NCBI RefSeq assembly: GCF_051401765.1
Contig: NC_135073.1
Span: forward strand, 6,324,001-6,388,000
Source of the DNA: Calliopsis andreniformis
Lineage: Eukaryota; Arthropoda; Insecta; Hymenoptera; Andrenidae
Length of the DNA: 64,000 nucleotides
Direction of reading: 5' to 3'
Part shown: positions 51,535-64,000 of the stretch, one piece after another
How positions within the stretch are numbered: the first letter of the stretch is position 1
Layout: every line of letters starts with the position of its first letter
The notes under the pieces: model-generated
Told to the model about the DNA's origin: nothing
The model's input: only the letters and a program-made list of their open reading frames with translations
Databases searched by the model: none
Translations under genes and position numbers: made by a program

Positions 51535-54500
51535 CTGTAACAAAAGAAGAAAAAAATTCTATTAAACACAACGTTCAAGTATGTACATTTACTTTATCAG
51601 ACTAATTTAACTAATTCCTTCAGAAAAGATAATTCAAAATGAATGGTTAATTTAATTAATGTGTAACTTTAATTAATATAGGTACTATAAAATGGGGGAT
51701 GTAAGTAGCAATTTTACGATTACGGCAAATTGTTTTCCTCGTGGTATGTCATAGCAACCAATTTTAGAAGTTTATGACGAAGCTGACAGCGAAACTAATT
51801 TGCTAACTAATTTTCAGGATACGAATTTCAGGCAGATAGCCAGTAATGCATAGATATATAGAGGAAGTTATGTTTCATGAAAATTAATTTTCTTTTATTA
51901 TCAATTCTTTCATGCTATATCCTTAATTACTTGCCTATTTTTCTCTCATTATTAATTATTTATTTGTATATATTATTTACTTTAGCAACTTGTTAAAATA
52001 TAATACTTTAGAACAGACAAAGGATGACCTTTATTTTAATATATTTAATAACTATTTCCAAATTATTCTCGTTGCATAGCTGAATACAGATAGCTTATTT
52101 TCTGTTGGAAAATATTTTTTGTACAAAATTTAGGGGCTTCATGTAAATTAAGGGTAGTAAGATTTTTCTAATTATACCTACTATAAACAGATGTAAATAT
52201 GTAACTACAAACTATTGCGTTACTTTATACGTTATATTTTATTACAAAATAAGAACATTGCAGGATTAGTGAAACCACGAACTTTGAATCAAGAAAAAGT
52301 TTGTTTTCCAGTAATACTACGATGAAAATTTGGAAGTGATTTCAACCTTTTTTCTGACAGTGCGTGGCAGCCACTCGTACATAGCTTTTTGCATTTACAT
52401 TTTTCCAGTTGGAACGTTATGGAGCACAAAGTAGTTAAAAAAATTGTGCCAGAAACTTTTTCCCGCAAGGCATAAAGAGCTTTTGGTTTTTGTACGTAGA
52501 GAAGGGAAATAGTATTGAAATGTTTTTGTACTCAGCCAAGAATATTTTGCAAGTGGATCATAAAAGCGATTGTAAACATATTCTACCAAATGTATGGTTC
52601 TGTCTGTTGCATTATAAAATGGCTCTGCGTTAGTTGGCCATAGTTCTGAACCAGATTTGGCCAACTATCTAGGGTGGTTTACTTAGAATGGGTAAATGGG
52701 TAGTGTAATAAAGAACGACTGCGAGTGACACATCGATATATGATATAAGTTAACATAAAGAGTAAAGGATTTCGTTTAGAGAGGTCACGCTTATTTACTT
52801 CAAAGTCACGTTGAAGACATTTGTTGAAGTCACTTTTAAGAAGTGGTAGGAAAAGCCACGGCCAACTATCACGGAGAAATTCCAGTCAACTATCCAGGAG
52901 CCACTATGGTAACATAGGTTTTGGCAATACAGAACATATCGAAATAAGCTATACAGTAGTAAACGAAACTAGTGAAATTATTTCGGTGGCGTATATAGGG
53001 ATTTACACTGTTTTAATCGTACAAATGCATTTGTAACTTTACAAACGTTGAAATAGAGGATATGTTCCTCAAAACTTTGAAGGTAATTGTGTGCGTTAAT
53101 GGTTACAAAAATTACGATGGATGGGTATAAATTGATGTTGATACGTACATTTTAACATTCTTATTGGTATAAAAATAGAATAAGTTTTTTTACAAAAAAT
53201 AAATTTTTAGTTTATTATATCAAAGGAATGTTAAAAATGATAATTTTACAAATTTAATTGTAAATGATAATTTGTTGTGTGAAAAATTGAACACATTAGA
53301 AATATGTTATATTTTTCAATTTTTCAATTTTTATTCTTTGAATCTTTTCTTAACTTCTAATGAATTATTGACATGTAATTGAGTTAGAAATTATCTATTT
53401 ATATTAAAAATATATGTTAGAGTGAATAATTTTCATACATAACAATTTACTTGCATTATTTTTGAAACCACAATTCGCCTATTTTATATTTATTATTACT
53501 GTCTATTCGATTTTATTTAGGTTTCTATCTTATATTTCGTTTTCATATATCTTTTTCTTCCACTCCTCTTTTTGGATTGGCGGAGATTTTCTTATTTCAC
53601 GAACAGCTTTATATCAAATTTTTGTACCTACCGAATTTTTATTGCTCGTGGTAAAGTAATTTGCAGTTTTGCTTATGGATTAAGATACTTAATCCACGTG
53701 TCAGCGAACGGTTGGCGTTCACCCATGCCATAGGAATTCCTGTTAGAGTTAAACTTCTATCGACGAGCTTAAGAAAGGCACCCCTCTTAGCTAAGTTTTA
53801 AAAGTTAGAAAGCACCTTAGTTTAAAGTTTCCTCGCTTTTTCTCGTATTTTTCTTGGTTGTTTATTTACTTAAGTTTCCTTCATTTCGGCCACCTATGGA
53901 GAACTGATTCGTAACGCGATTAATGAGGTTTTAAATACTTTTTAATTGTTATGTTATCCATATTGTTGGTTTGCTAGAAGTATGAGACGATTAAGGAAAG
54001 TGAAGTGTTGAGAAAATTGATCTGATACTTGTGGTAGAAAATTATTAATTATTGACTGATGTGTAGAATATTAGATTATGGGTACATGAATGATATTTAT
54101 TTTAGCAATGGAACATTTTATTAATTTTTTGAAAATTATTTTTTATGTGATATTTAGTGGTAAATTGTTTGTAATATAGAAACGACGCTTTTTTAGATGA
54201 AAATAGCGCACTTTTAAAGCGAGTTTTTGTTGATACCTGAAAAGTGACCATTTTTTAGATGTGTCATTCTTTTAGCAAATGAATGATACATGGCTGAGAG
54301 GCTTAGTTAAAGCAGTATCGAAAATATCAATTTATACAGCTCTGAAGTAAGTTAATAGATATTTGTTTTTCTAAATCTATGAAAGAAAAACAAAAAAAAG
54401 TGGACTTCCAATTCCATTTCAATTTGTTTATGTCAGAGATCAAATGAAAGGTGACAGTTGCAGATGCCTATGGTAACTGAAAGGTCGAAATGAAAAAAAA

Positions 54501-55178
54501 GAATGCAATGGAATTAATGAAATAAGTTCACTTGGAATGATCAGAATTCAGAGAACTACAATTATGCATAAACTAATGAGAGAAGTAGAACGTTAGTTAT
54601 TTATATAATAATATTAATATGAGTCTTTAACAATTAAAATTAAGATACTTTAATAGCGCGAGTTAACAGTTCTTAAAAACTGATAAACTAATCAAAATTC
54701 AACTTTCAGACTTCTATTTATAAACTTTTTGTAAAATATTTCTTAACATTTCATTAACATTTCAGTTAGTATTATCACTAGACTGGGGATCTTTATGCAT
54801 TTATGGAAAATTTCAAAATGCAAAAAGGTACAGAATCCATATAGAATGAAAAACAGAAGAAATTATTAAAAGATAAATACACTATATAATACTCTAAGGC
54901 TGAAGTAAATCTTTAAGTAGGTCCCATTTCTCTAATTTTATGTTATGAAAATACGAATTTGCATAAACATCCGCAGTTTAATTATCACACATCACGTAAT
55001 GTGCAATCATTACTATGTCCCTTATTGATTTTAATTTTCTTTTTGACACACATCATCTCCATACTTATATTCAAATTTTACAATTATTAAAAACATAAAA
55101 TTAATTATAAGTTAAAATCAGGTTCTTTTTGTAATGTTATAGAATCAGAGATATGTTCACTGCAATATATTCTCAAAC

Positions 55179-55304
55179 TATAGAGTGATCAGTTTAACTG
55201 GAAACCCTCTAATGGGTGCTAATAGCACTGATAATGTTAACAGCATTTACAATAAATGTTGTTAACGCTCAGACGACTTTCACATAAACTGATCACCTTG
55301 TATA
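55179..55304. mobile_element. Small palindromic MITE-like element
   Basis: TATAGAGTGATCAGTTT at the left is matched in inverse by AAACTGATCACCTTGTATA at the right. The 126-bp element also holds an internal palindrome around 55238-55266 (GTTAACAGCATTTA / TAAATGTTGTTAAC). It is non-coding. Confidence 0.55.
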
Positions 55305-56492
55305 TGAAAAATTTTATTAAGTTAAAGGGCTATTAACAAATTCGTAAAAAAGCTTTATAGGTAAAGAAACTAGAAACTGATTCTAATAAGCTTGATAATC
55401 TTATCATAGTAGGGCATGCCTTTCATTGCATGTCTATCATAAGCCCGGCTCGAATGCTTACTCGTTCATGATTTCCCTCCCATTGATAGAGGTTCATACA
55501 ACGATCGATGTACGTTCATTAATCTTCTGTGGAATTCACGGATTACGAACCTTTGTCTTCCATAGATAGACAGATTCATTATGCGTTCACGTAAATAGAC
55601 AAAGGAACATTAACCAATGTCATTTAATTCCCTGAAGAGTCATTCGTACGTATCAAAGGACTATGTTAAGCCTGTAGGATGAATTCTGACTAATGAGCGT
55701 AGTGAATTCTATGGATTCTAGAAAAGCTTTTATTAAAACTTATGGAACTTCTTTTATTACATGGACCCCCATAGAAGTTGAATGCCCAGTTTGAAGGAGA
55801 AATGATTGGCGGTATTTATGATTCTTATGATTTTTCAAACACAGATGTAACTCTCAGAAATCTAATAAAAAGAGAAATTACAAATTACAAATTATCAATT
55901 ATTCTGTAATATTTTTATCAGGTAATTTTATTTGCTTACGTATGTTATTTAATTTTACTCTAATTTATGTACCTACCTACTATATGAAAAGCTGACACTA
56001 AGAAATGATTTAAAAGAAGCAGACTATAATTATTCAATTTAAGCTTGAGTTTAAAGTATCAGTATGTATAGCGCATTTCAAGCGAAATCTTATCAATGTA
56101 TAGTTGCCTAGAGTTTTACATAATCAGTGAAATAAATACTACAAACAAATAAATATAGATAGTTACCTATTTCAGCTAAGAAAATGAAAATTTAAAACTT
56201 TTTAACCGCAACAGGTCTTTGCAGGATTGCAATACTCACATTTTTTATCATTTTTATGCATTAATTTGATATGTATGAAATAACTCATACGAAGTCTCTG
56301 CTATATCATGGTTCACCATAACGAGGTTATAGGATATATTTGTTTTATAAGAGCTAAAACTGAAAGGAAATGGTAACAATTTCATGGAAAAAAAAAAATA
56401 GAAATAGTATTCTAAACACAGTAAAAAAATTAGTGTTTTATACAGAATGTTAGAAATTCGAAGGGATCATTCTACATGCTAATATACTCGTA

Positions 56493-56616
56493 AGAAGAAA
56501 ATCAAGAATGACGAAATTAGATCTGAGGTTTTGCTGTTACAGATACACTTGTCTCAACTGAAATGAGTCTGACTTGGCTAATTCTACTGATAGTACTGTG
56601 TCTCACTTGGCTAATG
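56493..56616 (-). repeat. Dispersed repeat, copy C (inverted)
   Basis: On the minus strand this reads GTGAGACACAGTACTATCAG, TAGAATTAGCCAAGTCAGAC and then, about 50 bp on, ATTCTTGATTTTCTTCTTA. It combines a diverged unit of the 48906 minisatellite with the flank word shared by copies A and B. Confidence 0.45.
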
Positions 56617-59600
56617 CCCGACGGCAATAGAATGAGTTACGGGTCTTTTGGCTAAAGCGAATTTTAGATGTACTAATCTTGAATAATTAACTAAACAACT
56701 GTCAATAATGAATGCTGTTCCTTTTCCAAAAAATAGGATGCTAGCGTGCTTATAGATGTCCTAGTTTGCAAAATTTTTACAACAAATAAATGTGTATTTA
56801 CTAAAATGATTCATAGCAGCAACCCGACAATCGCGTTTTTTGTGTTCTGTCACTTTTGAAATACATGTGCGATATGACAAATTGATAATGGGAAAGTTGA
56901 CAGCGTGTAGAAATATATGACGCATATGAAATTTAGAAGCGAAAAAACAATAACTGCGTAGGTCTCTGCGTAAAGAACATTTTTCATTGTCAGTCTATCA
57001 TGCGTTGAATGGGAGACGGAAATCTTATTGAAAGTTCCAAGACTTTCAAGGCTCATCAAAACTTTCGAGAGATCCATCAACGCTGGTGAGAATCTGATAA
57101 TGCTTCAAGACAATGGCTAAAGAGTGTTCAGGCACGAGTATGGAAAAGTTTAACAGATTGCTTAGTTAACTATTCTGAGTAAAAATTATTATGAATATAA
57201 GTATTTTTCAAAATAATTATTAATTTCAGGAATTTAAGGTTTTATTTGTGTTTTCATTTAAATCCAAAGAGAAGACTATAAGGTATTACCTATTTGTAAT
57301 TTATTTAACAAGGGACTTTCTATAATCAGTCAAGGGACATTCTGATGTGTCCTTTTTCTTCCATTCATCAAGATTTACAAACTGTGCAAGACTTAAAAAT
57401 AACGAAACATTGGTTTCCTATATTTTGGGACATAAGCATTCATCAATCCTTTAGTTAATCCAAGCAGCTTATCAGTTTTTCGTAGTTGGCCCTAACTATT
57501 CTGTTACGTATACTGATCGAAACTTTTCATCAGGACAAATTGAAACACTGATTGCTGTTTAACAAACAACTGCATTTGCAAAAACAAAGTATAGACATTA
57601 TTAAACACACGCTCGCTAAAATGTGCCACGTTGTGGAAAATCTAACTGGCCACTCTCATGGCTCACCCTTTTACTTGAACCCACGCACAGCAGCTCGCTT
57701 TACGCTCGAATTTGAACTCTCCAGAAAATTATAGAGGTTGGTTTGTGGCGTCGGCGGCGCCGGCTAAGCTAATCCCACCGTATAATTAACCACTAACAAC
57801 CGTCCTGGGTTCTCGTACCAACCTCCACCATAACTCATGGCTAAGCTTACGAGGATGCATACAACCGTGTACATACAAATATAATTTTACATTGTCGGTT
57901 GTTTATGTGATTAAGGAAGAACTGCTTTGAATGCGTTTCTGATCAAGTTCATCTTTTGGGGGAAGGTAACATCATCGCATCGAAATAATTCTAAGAAAGA
58001 AAATATCGTTTGGAGTTTGTTAGAAATTTTTGAAGTAAGAAATTGATGTGCCGTACTTGTTGAGAAAACTTTTTTCGGTTGGGTGTAGGGCATTTTACTT
58101 TTGTTAGATTTAACAGATAAGAAATATGTAGGTAGTAGTTAAGAAGTGAATTGCTAATTTGTTTCAGAAAGTTTTGGATAATTGACCTAGTTAGTTTAGA
58201 ACATAGATCCCTAGAATACAGATAATGCATATTATTCAAGACTGTAAGTCTTAAAAATGCAGAAAAATTGAGTTCAGTAAATACGCAAAATTGCATTTGA
58301 TTTTGAAAAACCAAAAATTGCCATTAACACGTAACCATAAAGTACTTCGCTGGTTGTTAAAAACGTCAAGATTTTTAAACAAACTATGATATAATTTTGC
58401 TCTTCAATGATACAATAAAGTTGTTTCTAATTAATTTTTCGATTTATTTTATAATACTTTTCTTCTACCTCGATTCATAAATGCATAACATGACCGTCAA
58501 AATGTTAAAGTAGATGAATTTCCATGATTGATTGAACACAAAATTGTAACAAAAAATTTCAGATCCTAAAACTCCTTTTTAAAGCAGAAATCTCACTTTG
58601 ATTAATGCAGATAATTTTTTGCTCACGTAACGATTCTGTCACGTAAGTATAACATTGAAAAAACTGACAGTAATCTGACACCGATATAGCTGTTGAAGGC
58701 GAAGTCTGTGAGTTTTCGAAGCTATGATTTTGAACGAACCCCTTTTTCGTTCATTCTACATAGTGAACAAACGAATAATCGAAAGGATTGCTAGATGATT
58801 GTCAGGACATTTGGATGCTCGACACTTTCTGCCTCCCTTTCCCTCCCGAAGCGACAGATATTGCTTTTCTACAGTGTCGTAAATTCACGGCTGCACCTAT
58901 GAATTCTCGTACTGTCACAAAGAGAAATACACAGAACTTTCTCTCTTTCTCTCTTGATTCATCTTCTGTGTTCCACTCGTTCGATCTCCTTCTCTTTTCT
59001 CTTGTATTTCCATCTTATTTCTGACCTAAATAACAATCTTTGCTGTGTCACTATTTCCTTATTATTAAATTTTTTAATAGAAGACTAAACAGAATATATT
59101 TCGCTTTTGAAAACTGTATCGAGAAATCTGCTCATTTTCTTCCACCATTTAATATTCATTTATTTAGTCAAACATTACTTGTAACTTTCTTGGTGCCTTA
59201 CGTAACTTACTTTAAAGTTCTATTTATATTACTTTATAGTTCCTACTTATAAAGTTCTGCCTGTTTAACATTCTTGCGTTTGTTTCTTTTCAGTTTTAAA
59301 ATTAGTCCCTTTAGAATGCAGTATTTTCTCACTAAGAACTTGTTTCAATATCCACTATACTTATTTTTAAATAGTCTAGGGCTAATGATTGTTCCTTACA
59401 GACATCGTTACTTATACATTCAGTAAGCTCGAGATGTACTACCAAAGTTTTTCTCAAAATCATGTCCTTCTCTGTAAACATGAGAACTATAAAATTTAAT
59501 TATTTTAATTCTTCAATTTTAAATTTTTATTTTTCAATTCAAAAGACGAATTCATAAGGAAACCAAAAAGTTTAACAGTAGAACTCTCAGTACTTTCAAA

Positions 59601-62600
59601 ACTTTATAATAGCGTGTTACAAAACTCATTTTACTTATTGTTAGTGTTGTGTGCGCATTTTCTATCTCACAAGATAGTTAAACTCACACTTCGCACATCG
59701 ACTTAACTTTGTGCGAATAGTTGAAGTTCAAATTGTGGACTTTATTAATTTGTGATGGAGTGACTCAAAGTATCAGTATACACTATACTTTATTCAGTAA
59801 CTTGTTGACTGTCTTGGTGAATACTCCATTCTGCTGTTCTGTCTTTCTATTTATCTGTTACGCTGTGGCATTACAAATTAAGCGTGAATGCTAATTAGTA
59901 AAATTAGTAAACAGAGGGGGTAACAAGAAGATGGTGTCTAAAATTAGTGGGGTGAGAAATTGTTTGTTGAAAATGGGAAATTCTGACTTTTCCCAGTGGT
60001 CATTGGGAGATACCCAATGCCTCCCAGAATAACTCACGCAGATAATACTACTAATGACTATAGCGAGTAATAAACCCAAGCAGCACCTCGATTTTGAATG
60101 ACCATATGGAAAACATAAAAATTATGACTAGGCTCCAAAATATTGTACATGTTGAATAGATAATAGAAACTAAAATTCTGGCAAGTAACAGTTCCTTGGA
60201 CATTTACTGCTGCTACGACAAATTACCCTGTAAGAGGGTTCGCTATGCGACACTTAGAAATATTAAAATGTCACATGATGCAGAACATGTTTAGCGCATT
60301 TGGGGCGTTTTCGTTAGTTACCAACCGCTGTTCGTGTTTAATTTTTCACGTTGACGTTGAGACAACGGGGTACGACCACATCGAGATGGCAACGTGCTTT
60401 TGGCCCCTGCGCAAAATTACACTTCGGGATTACGCGAAACGTCACCTTTCGTTTCGTATCCGAGAGCAATCTCTCGTTGTCGTGACGTTAGCGCAGAACG
60501 CGACATTTTGCACAGAGGTATCGGGGAAAAGTTTCGGCTGGGAGCATCAAAAGCAGAACGAGGATAGGGTACCGATGTTAGCTGAAATACGCCTGCGAGA
60601 CAACGGCTGCTCGTATAAGTTTAATCCCACGTGCAATATAACCTTCTTGGACGTTTCTCCTCTTCTACACTTTCCATTTCTTACCTCGCTATCGTTGCCC
60701 TTCCTTATGCTGTCTTTCCCAGCGCCATATTTTGTTCCCTATTTTCGTTGCTGTTCTTCCACGTCATCTAATGAAGCATTTAGGTTTTTTACTGTAGTTT
60801 CTCTTCCTTAATGTTTTTGTATTTTTGCATTTCGACGTGGTATGTATGGGATTTGTACATTTAGGGCTGTTAAAATTGTTCCTTTTAAGATGCTCGTATT
60901 TTTGATACGATAGTGTCTGGGAAGTATTTTTCGTTATTGCTTACTCTTATCTTGAAGAATACTGAAACAGGTTATCCATGCATGAATTGACTTGAGTACT
61001 GTAGCCGTTGCAGTTTACGAGTTTGTTAGTGTTAACGAGCTGTTAGCGAGTAAAAAGTGGGAACTTAACTATAAACATTCTAACTGTGAGTACTGGTAAT
61101 GGGGTGATTACACGCTAACGAAGAATTTTTACTTTACGAGCGAAATTATTGAATTTTTAAATGGCTTTGTAAATGATTTTTAAATTACAAATAGTTATTT
61201 TATTTACCAAACATTATGGAGAAACTGCTTACTCTGATATACAGTGAAGAAGTTTCTTTATTTTGCACTTACGTCAGCAATTTGCAAAACTGTTTTTACC
61301 TTTTGAAATACGCGTACCTATAAAGGATTCTCAACCTTAAAATATAATAGCAATTTGTAAAAATATTTATTATTTCAATTATGTTGATATTGTATGTTAG
61401 AGCTATGATTATGCAATACCACGTAGTTTTTTAATATTTTACCAATAATAAGTTCATTAAAATTTATTAAAATTCATATACTTACATTGACAAAGACAGA
61501 CAAACCACAGGATCACAAACATTTCAAGATAGTTGTTTTCATAAAAAATATTAAAAAAATTAAAATGTCCAACATCACCCAATCTCAACTACTTTTTCAA
61601 GTAACTTCAAAGCAACATAGCATCCACGTCAAAAAAATGCTGGATCACGAACTCAAATAAATTAATCTTCATAAATTTCGCTCTACTGAACTTTCTTTCT
61701 TAACTTTTCATTCAGCTAACCTCATGTCTTCACTTAAGATTTACTTTAAGCGCCCCTAAATTTGTTCAGCGCAGCGTATATATAAAGCTCGTTGAAAGCT
61801 ACTAAACAGTGGATAGGCGTACATGTAAGAAGCCAAGATAAGGGCGATTAAGCAGCAAAAACGAGGAGGGTACGATATTAACGACGTTTTAGCTAGATTA
61901 ACCGGCAGGAAATGCAGACAGAGGTAGACGAACGAAACTCTATTCAAAGTGTTTTTCCACGTTGGTGAGCGCGCTCTGTGACTATCGAACGATTCATTCG
62001 GATTCTTGACACGCGCTAAACAGATTTATCCGCGGCAAGTTGACTGCTTTGGATCTTCGGGAGACGATAGCGGGCTTCTGTCTGTCTCGAAAACCGAGGA
62101 GAGCACTGAAAAGATATGAGCCGTGCATGACTTGGCTCGCGCTCATACTTCTACTAGCTACGCGACACTTTATCTCGTTTCGTATTCCATAGTTGGTTTT
62201 ATCCAGTAGTAGATACACTCTTCTACGTAACGCTCTATTTAATTCGTATTGAGGAATTTTACACCTCGCTGCCTGCCAGAACATTTTTCGCGTTAAGCTT
62301 TATCGAATTTTTGTTGGACTGATGGGCTAAAATAGCATCCCTTACGTTCTCATTAATTTTATACGTGATGATGGAGAGAGCTGAAATGTCATTTTAGTTA
62401 TCAGTGGAAAGTGTTATTTCGTTGGATATAACTGGATCCTTTTGAAGGAAATAAAGATTGCATAATAATTAACTAGGAAATATTGATTTTGAGCTATATT
62501 TAAGTCAATCGTTTTGGTTGCAATTGCTACCCTTCGCTCACGAGGACACTTAAATCCACATTTAAATTCTATGGTATTGTACATAATATTTATTTCGCTA

Positions 62601-62634
62601 ATTATGAACATTGATTGTTGTATTGTTATAATGT

Positions 62635-62672
62635 AAACCCATGGAGATACTATAAACCCATGGAGGTACTAT
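62635..62672. repeat. Two-copy 19-bp tandem duplication
   Basis: AAACCCATGGAGATACTAT and AAACCCATGGAGGTACTAT are adjacent and differ at one base. Confidence 0.9.
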
Positions 62673-64000
62673 CGAATTGTAGTCGTTTATTACAATTGAA
62701 TACGGAGTATTGCTTTATATCTAAACTTCATCATACTCAATAGGTTAACCTGATTAGTAATTTCATATTTTAGTTATGTCTGATAGTTAACGAGCTTTAA
62801 TTTGATCTCCAGATGAATTAATTATATTAATATTATTAAATGAAAAGAAATTAAAGAAAAAATTGATTAGAAACAGTTTTATAACGAATAGAATTTTTAA
62901 TACAATTTTTAGTCAATTGAATGTAACAATCTGTATTAATTCTAGATTACTATATTGTACCTCATCTACTAAAAATAATATTTGTATTCTTCCCATTTAC
63001 AATACATTAAAATAATGAAAATTGTTTAGTTACGCATACATCCAATGATAATTTGAAAGTGATAATAGAAAATGAAAATTATATATTTATATATACATGA
63101 AAGAAAATATTGTGGCATGCATTGTATTTTCAATAGAAACATTTCAGAATTAATAACATTATGAATTGTAATTAAACATCAGTTAATAACATTAGGATGG
63201 ATCATAGTTTATATAATTTTGAGAAAATTTCAAAATTTGATCTATCTATCTACTATCGATTTCAGAGATACTGATTATTCAAACATTTATTTGAATAACT
63301 CTCATCTCGCATTGTGTATCGAGCCATTCGAATATTTGCCATGCTGACAGCAGCGTGTATCATGCGCCCACGAGCGATCTTTCAATAAATTGAATTTCTG
63401 GACTTGCTCTTATTAAATGAAATTTCTAACGTAGCTTCAGAAATCTAGCGCGAGTAATATAGGACGACAAAACAGAATGTAAACTGGAGGGCGGTCATTT
63501 GTTCCACGTTCTCGAACAGAGAATGAAAGAATACGCGAGATGAATGCAATCGCATCACAGAACAGACATTGTCATGCAATTTCGGTCGCATGAAAGGATT
63601 TATGAGTAATTTAATTAACAGAGAAAGAATTTTGCTATTTCTTTTCAAACTATCTTTGGAATGTTCTGCATTTATAATGATATGCAGATCTATAAAACGC
63701 AAAAGAAATTACGATAAAATGAAAATGCTTGCTTCAACACGTGTATGGGGAGTACTGACAAAAAGATTTATAGCTTTGGAGATACGAGGATTCGACAGTA
63801 GAAAGCGTAAGGAATTTTTCAGTACGATAAAAGCAGATGAAAATTGGAAATAATATAAGTACCTATATTCCATTCGAAAATTTTTAAACTGTAGTAATAA
63901 ATGAACGGAACCATAGTTACAATTTCACCAGTTTTAATTCGGTTCCTCTTATTCTATTATGTATTGTAGAATCATTACCTACATTTGTTTCAGTTTTATC

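Larger units (their letters stand above)
51535..64000 (-). other. Presumed further LMLN intron
   Basis: No coding exon is supported in this 12.5 kb, although the LMLN signal peptide and start must lie upstream (higher coordinates). It contains a small inverted-repeat element (55179-55304), an inverted dispersed-repeat copy (56493-56616), a two-copy 19-bp duplication (62635) and GC/CpG-rich patches near 57640-57800, 60280-60680 and 61750-62290. A 188-codon open frame at 60245-60811 matches no family I know. Confidence 0.5.

Noticed and set aside
61290..61345. Candidate upstream LMLN exon (TTGAGAATCCTTTATAG before GTACGC)
   Set aside because: Phase fits the microexon and it reads LRILY, but the expected YDxSV segment and any conserved upstream residues are missing.
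1..64000. CRISPR arrays, bacterial operons, prophage or viral insertions
   Set aside because: None seen; the only regular array (48906-49194) has no spacers.

Overview
The window is insect nuclear DNA: AT-rich, with canonical GT-AG introns, AATAAA signals and long non-coding stretches. The gene set and the local GC/CpG-rich islands inside AT-rich introns suggest a hymenopteran, probably a bee. That assignment is inference; nothing seen fixes the species. There is no sign of a prokaryote, CRISPR array, operon or virus.

Layout. (1) 232-2189, plus: a two-exon secreted protein with one chitin-binding type-2 domain (CPAP1-like). (2) 3442-5632, plus: ecdysoneless (ecd), five exons, complete, 626 aa. 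(3) 6135-8290, minus: the TUG/ASPSCR1 UBX protein, seven exons, complete, 494 aa, tail-to-tail with ecd. (4) 8291-15024: intergenic DNA with two possible orphan exons and a short TIR transposon. (5) 15025-51534 and beyond, minus: a leishmanolysin-like M8 metallopeptidase (invadolysin/LMLN). Twelve exons are visible, including a 31-nt microexon, with introns up to 16.6 kb. Its N-terminal exon(s) were not found and probably lie past position 64000. (6) 51535-64000: most likely the next LMLN intron.

I joined all exons by hand from splice sites, and the reading frame is continuous across every junction. All four proteins fit well-known families. The four genes do not form an obvious pathway: cuticle, cochaperone/splicing and ecdysone synthesis, vesicle tethering/p97, and a zinc protease.

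The non-coding part carries several short inverted-repeat elements, an 8 x 35-bp minisatellite that seems to belong to a dispersed repeat, a fold-back repeat with a degenerate hammerhead-ribozyme-like core, a palindromic kappa-B motif and a doubled TATA-Inr core promoter inside an LMLN intron. I did not find a clearly novel biological system. The doubled promoter, the hammerhead-like repeat and the minisatellite family are the best leads.
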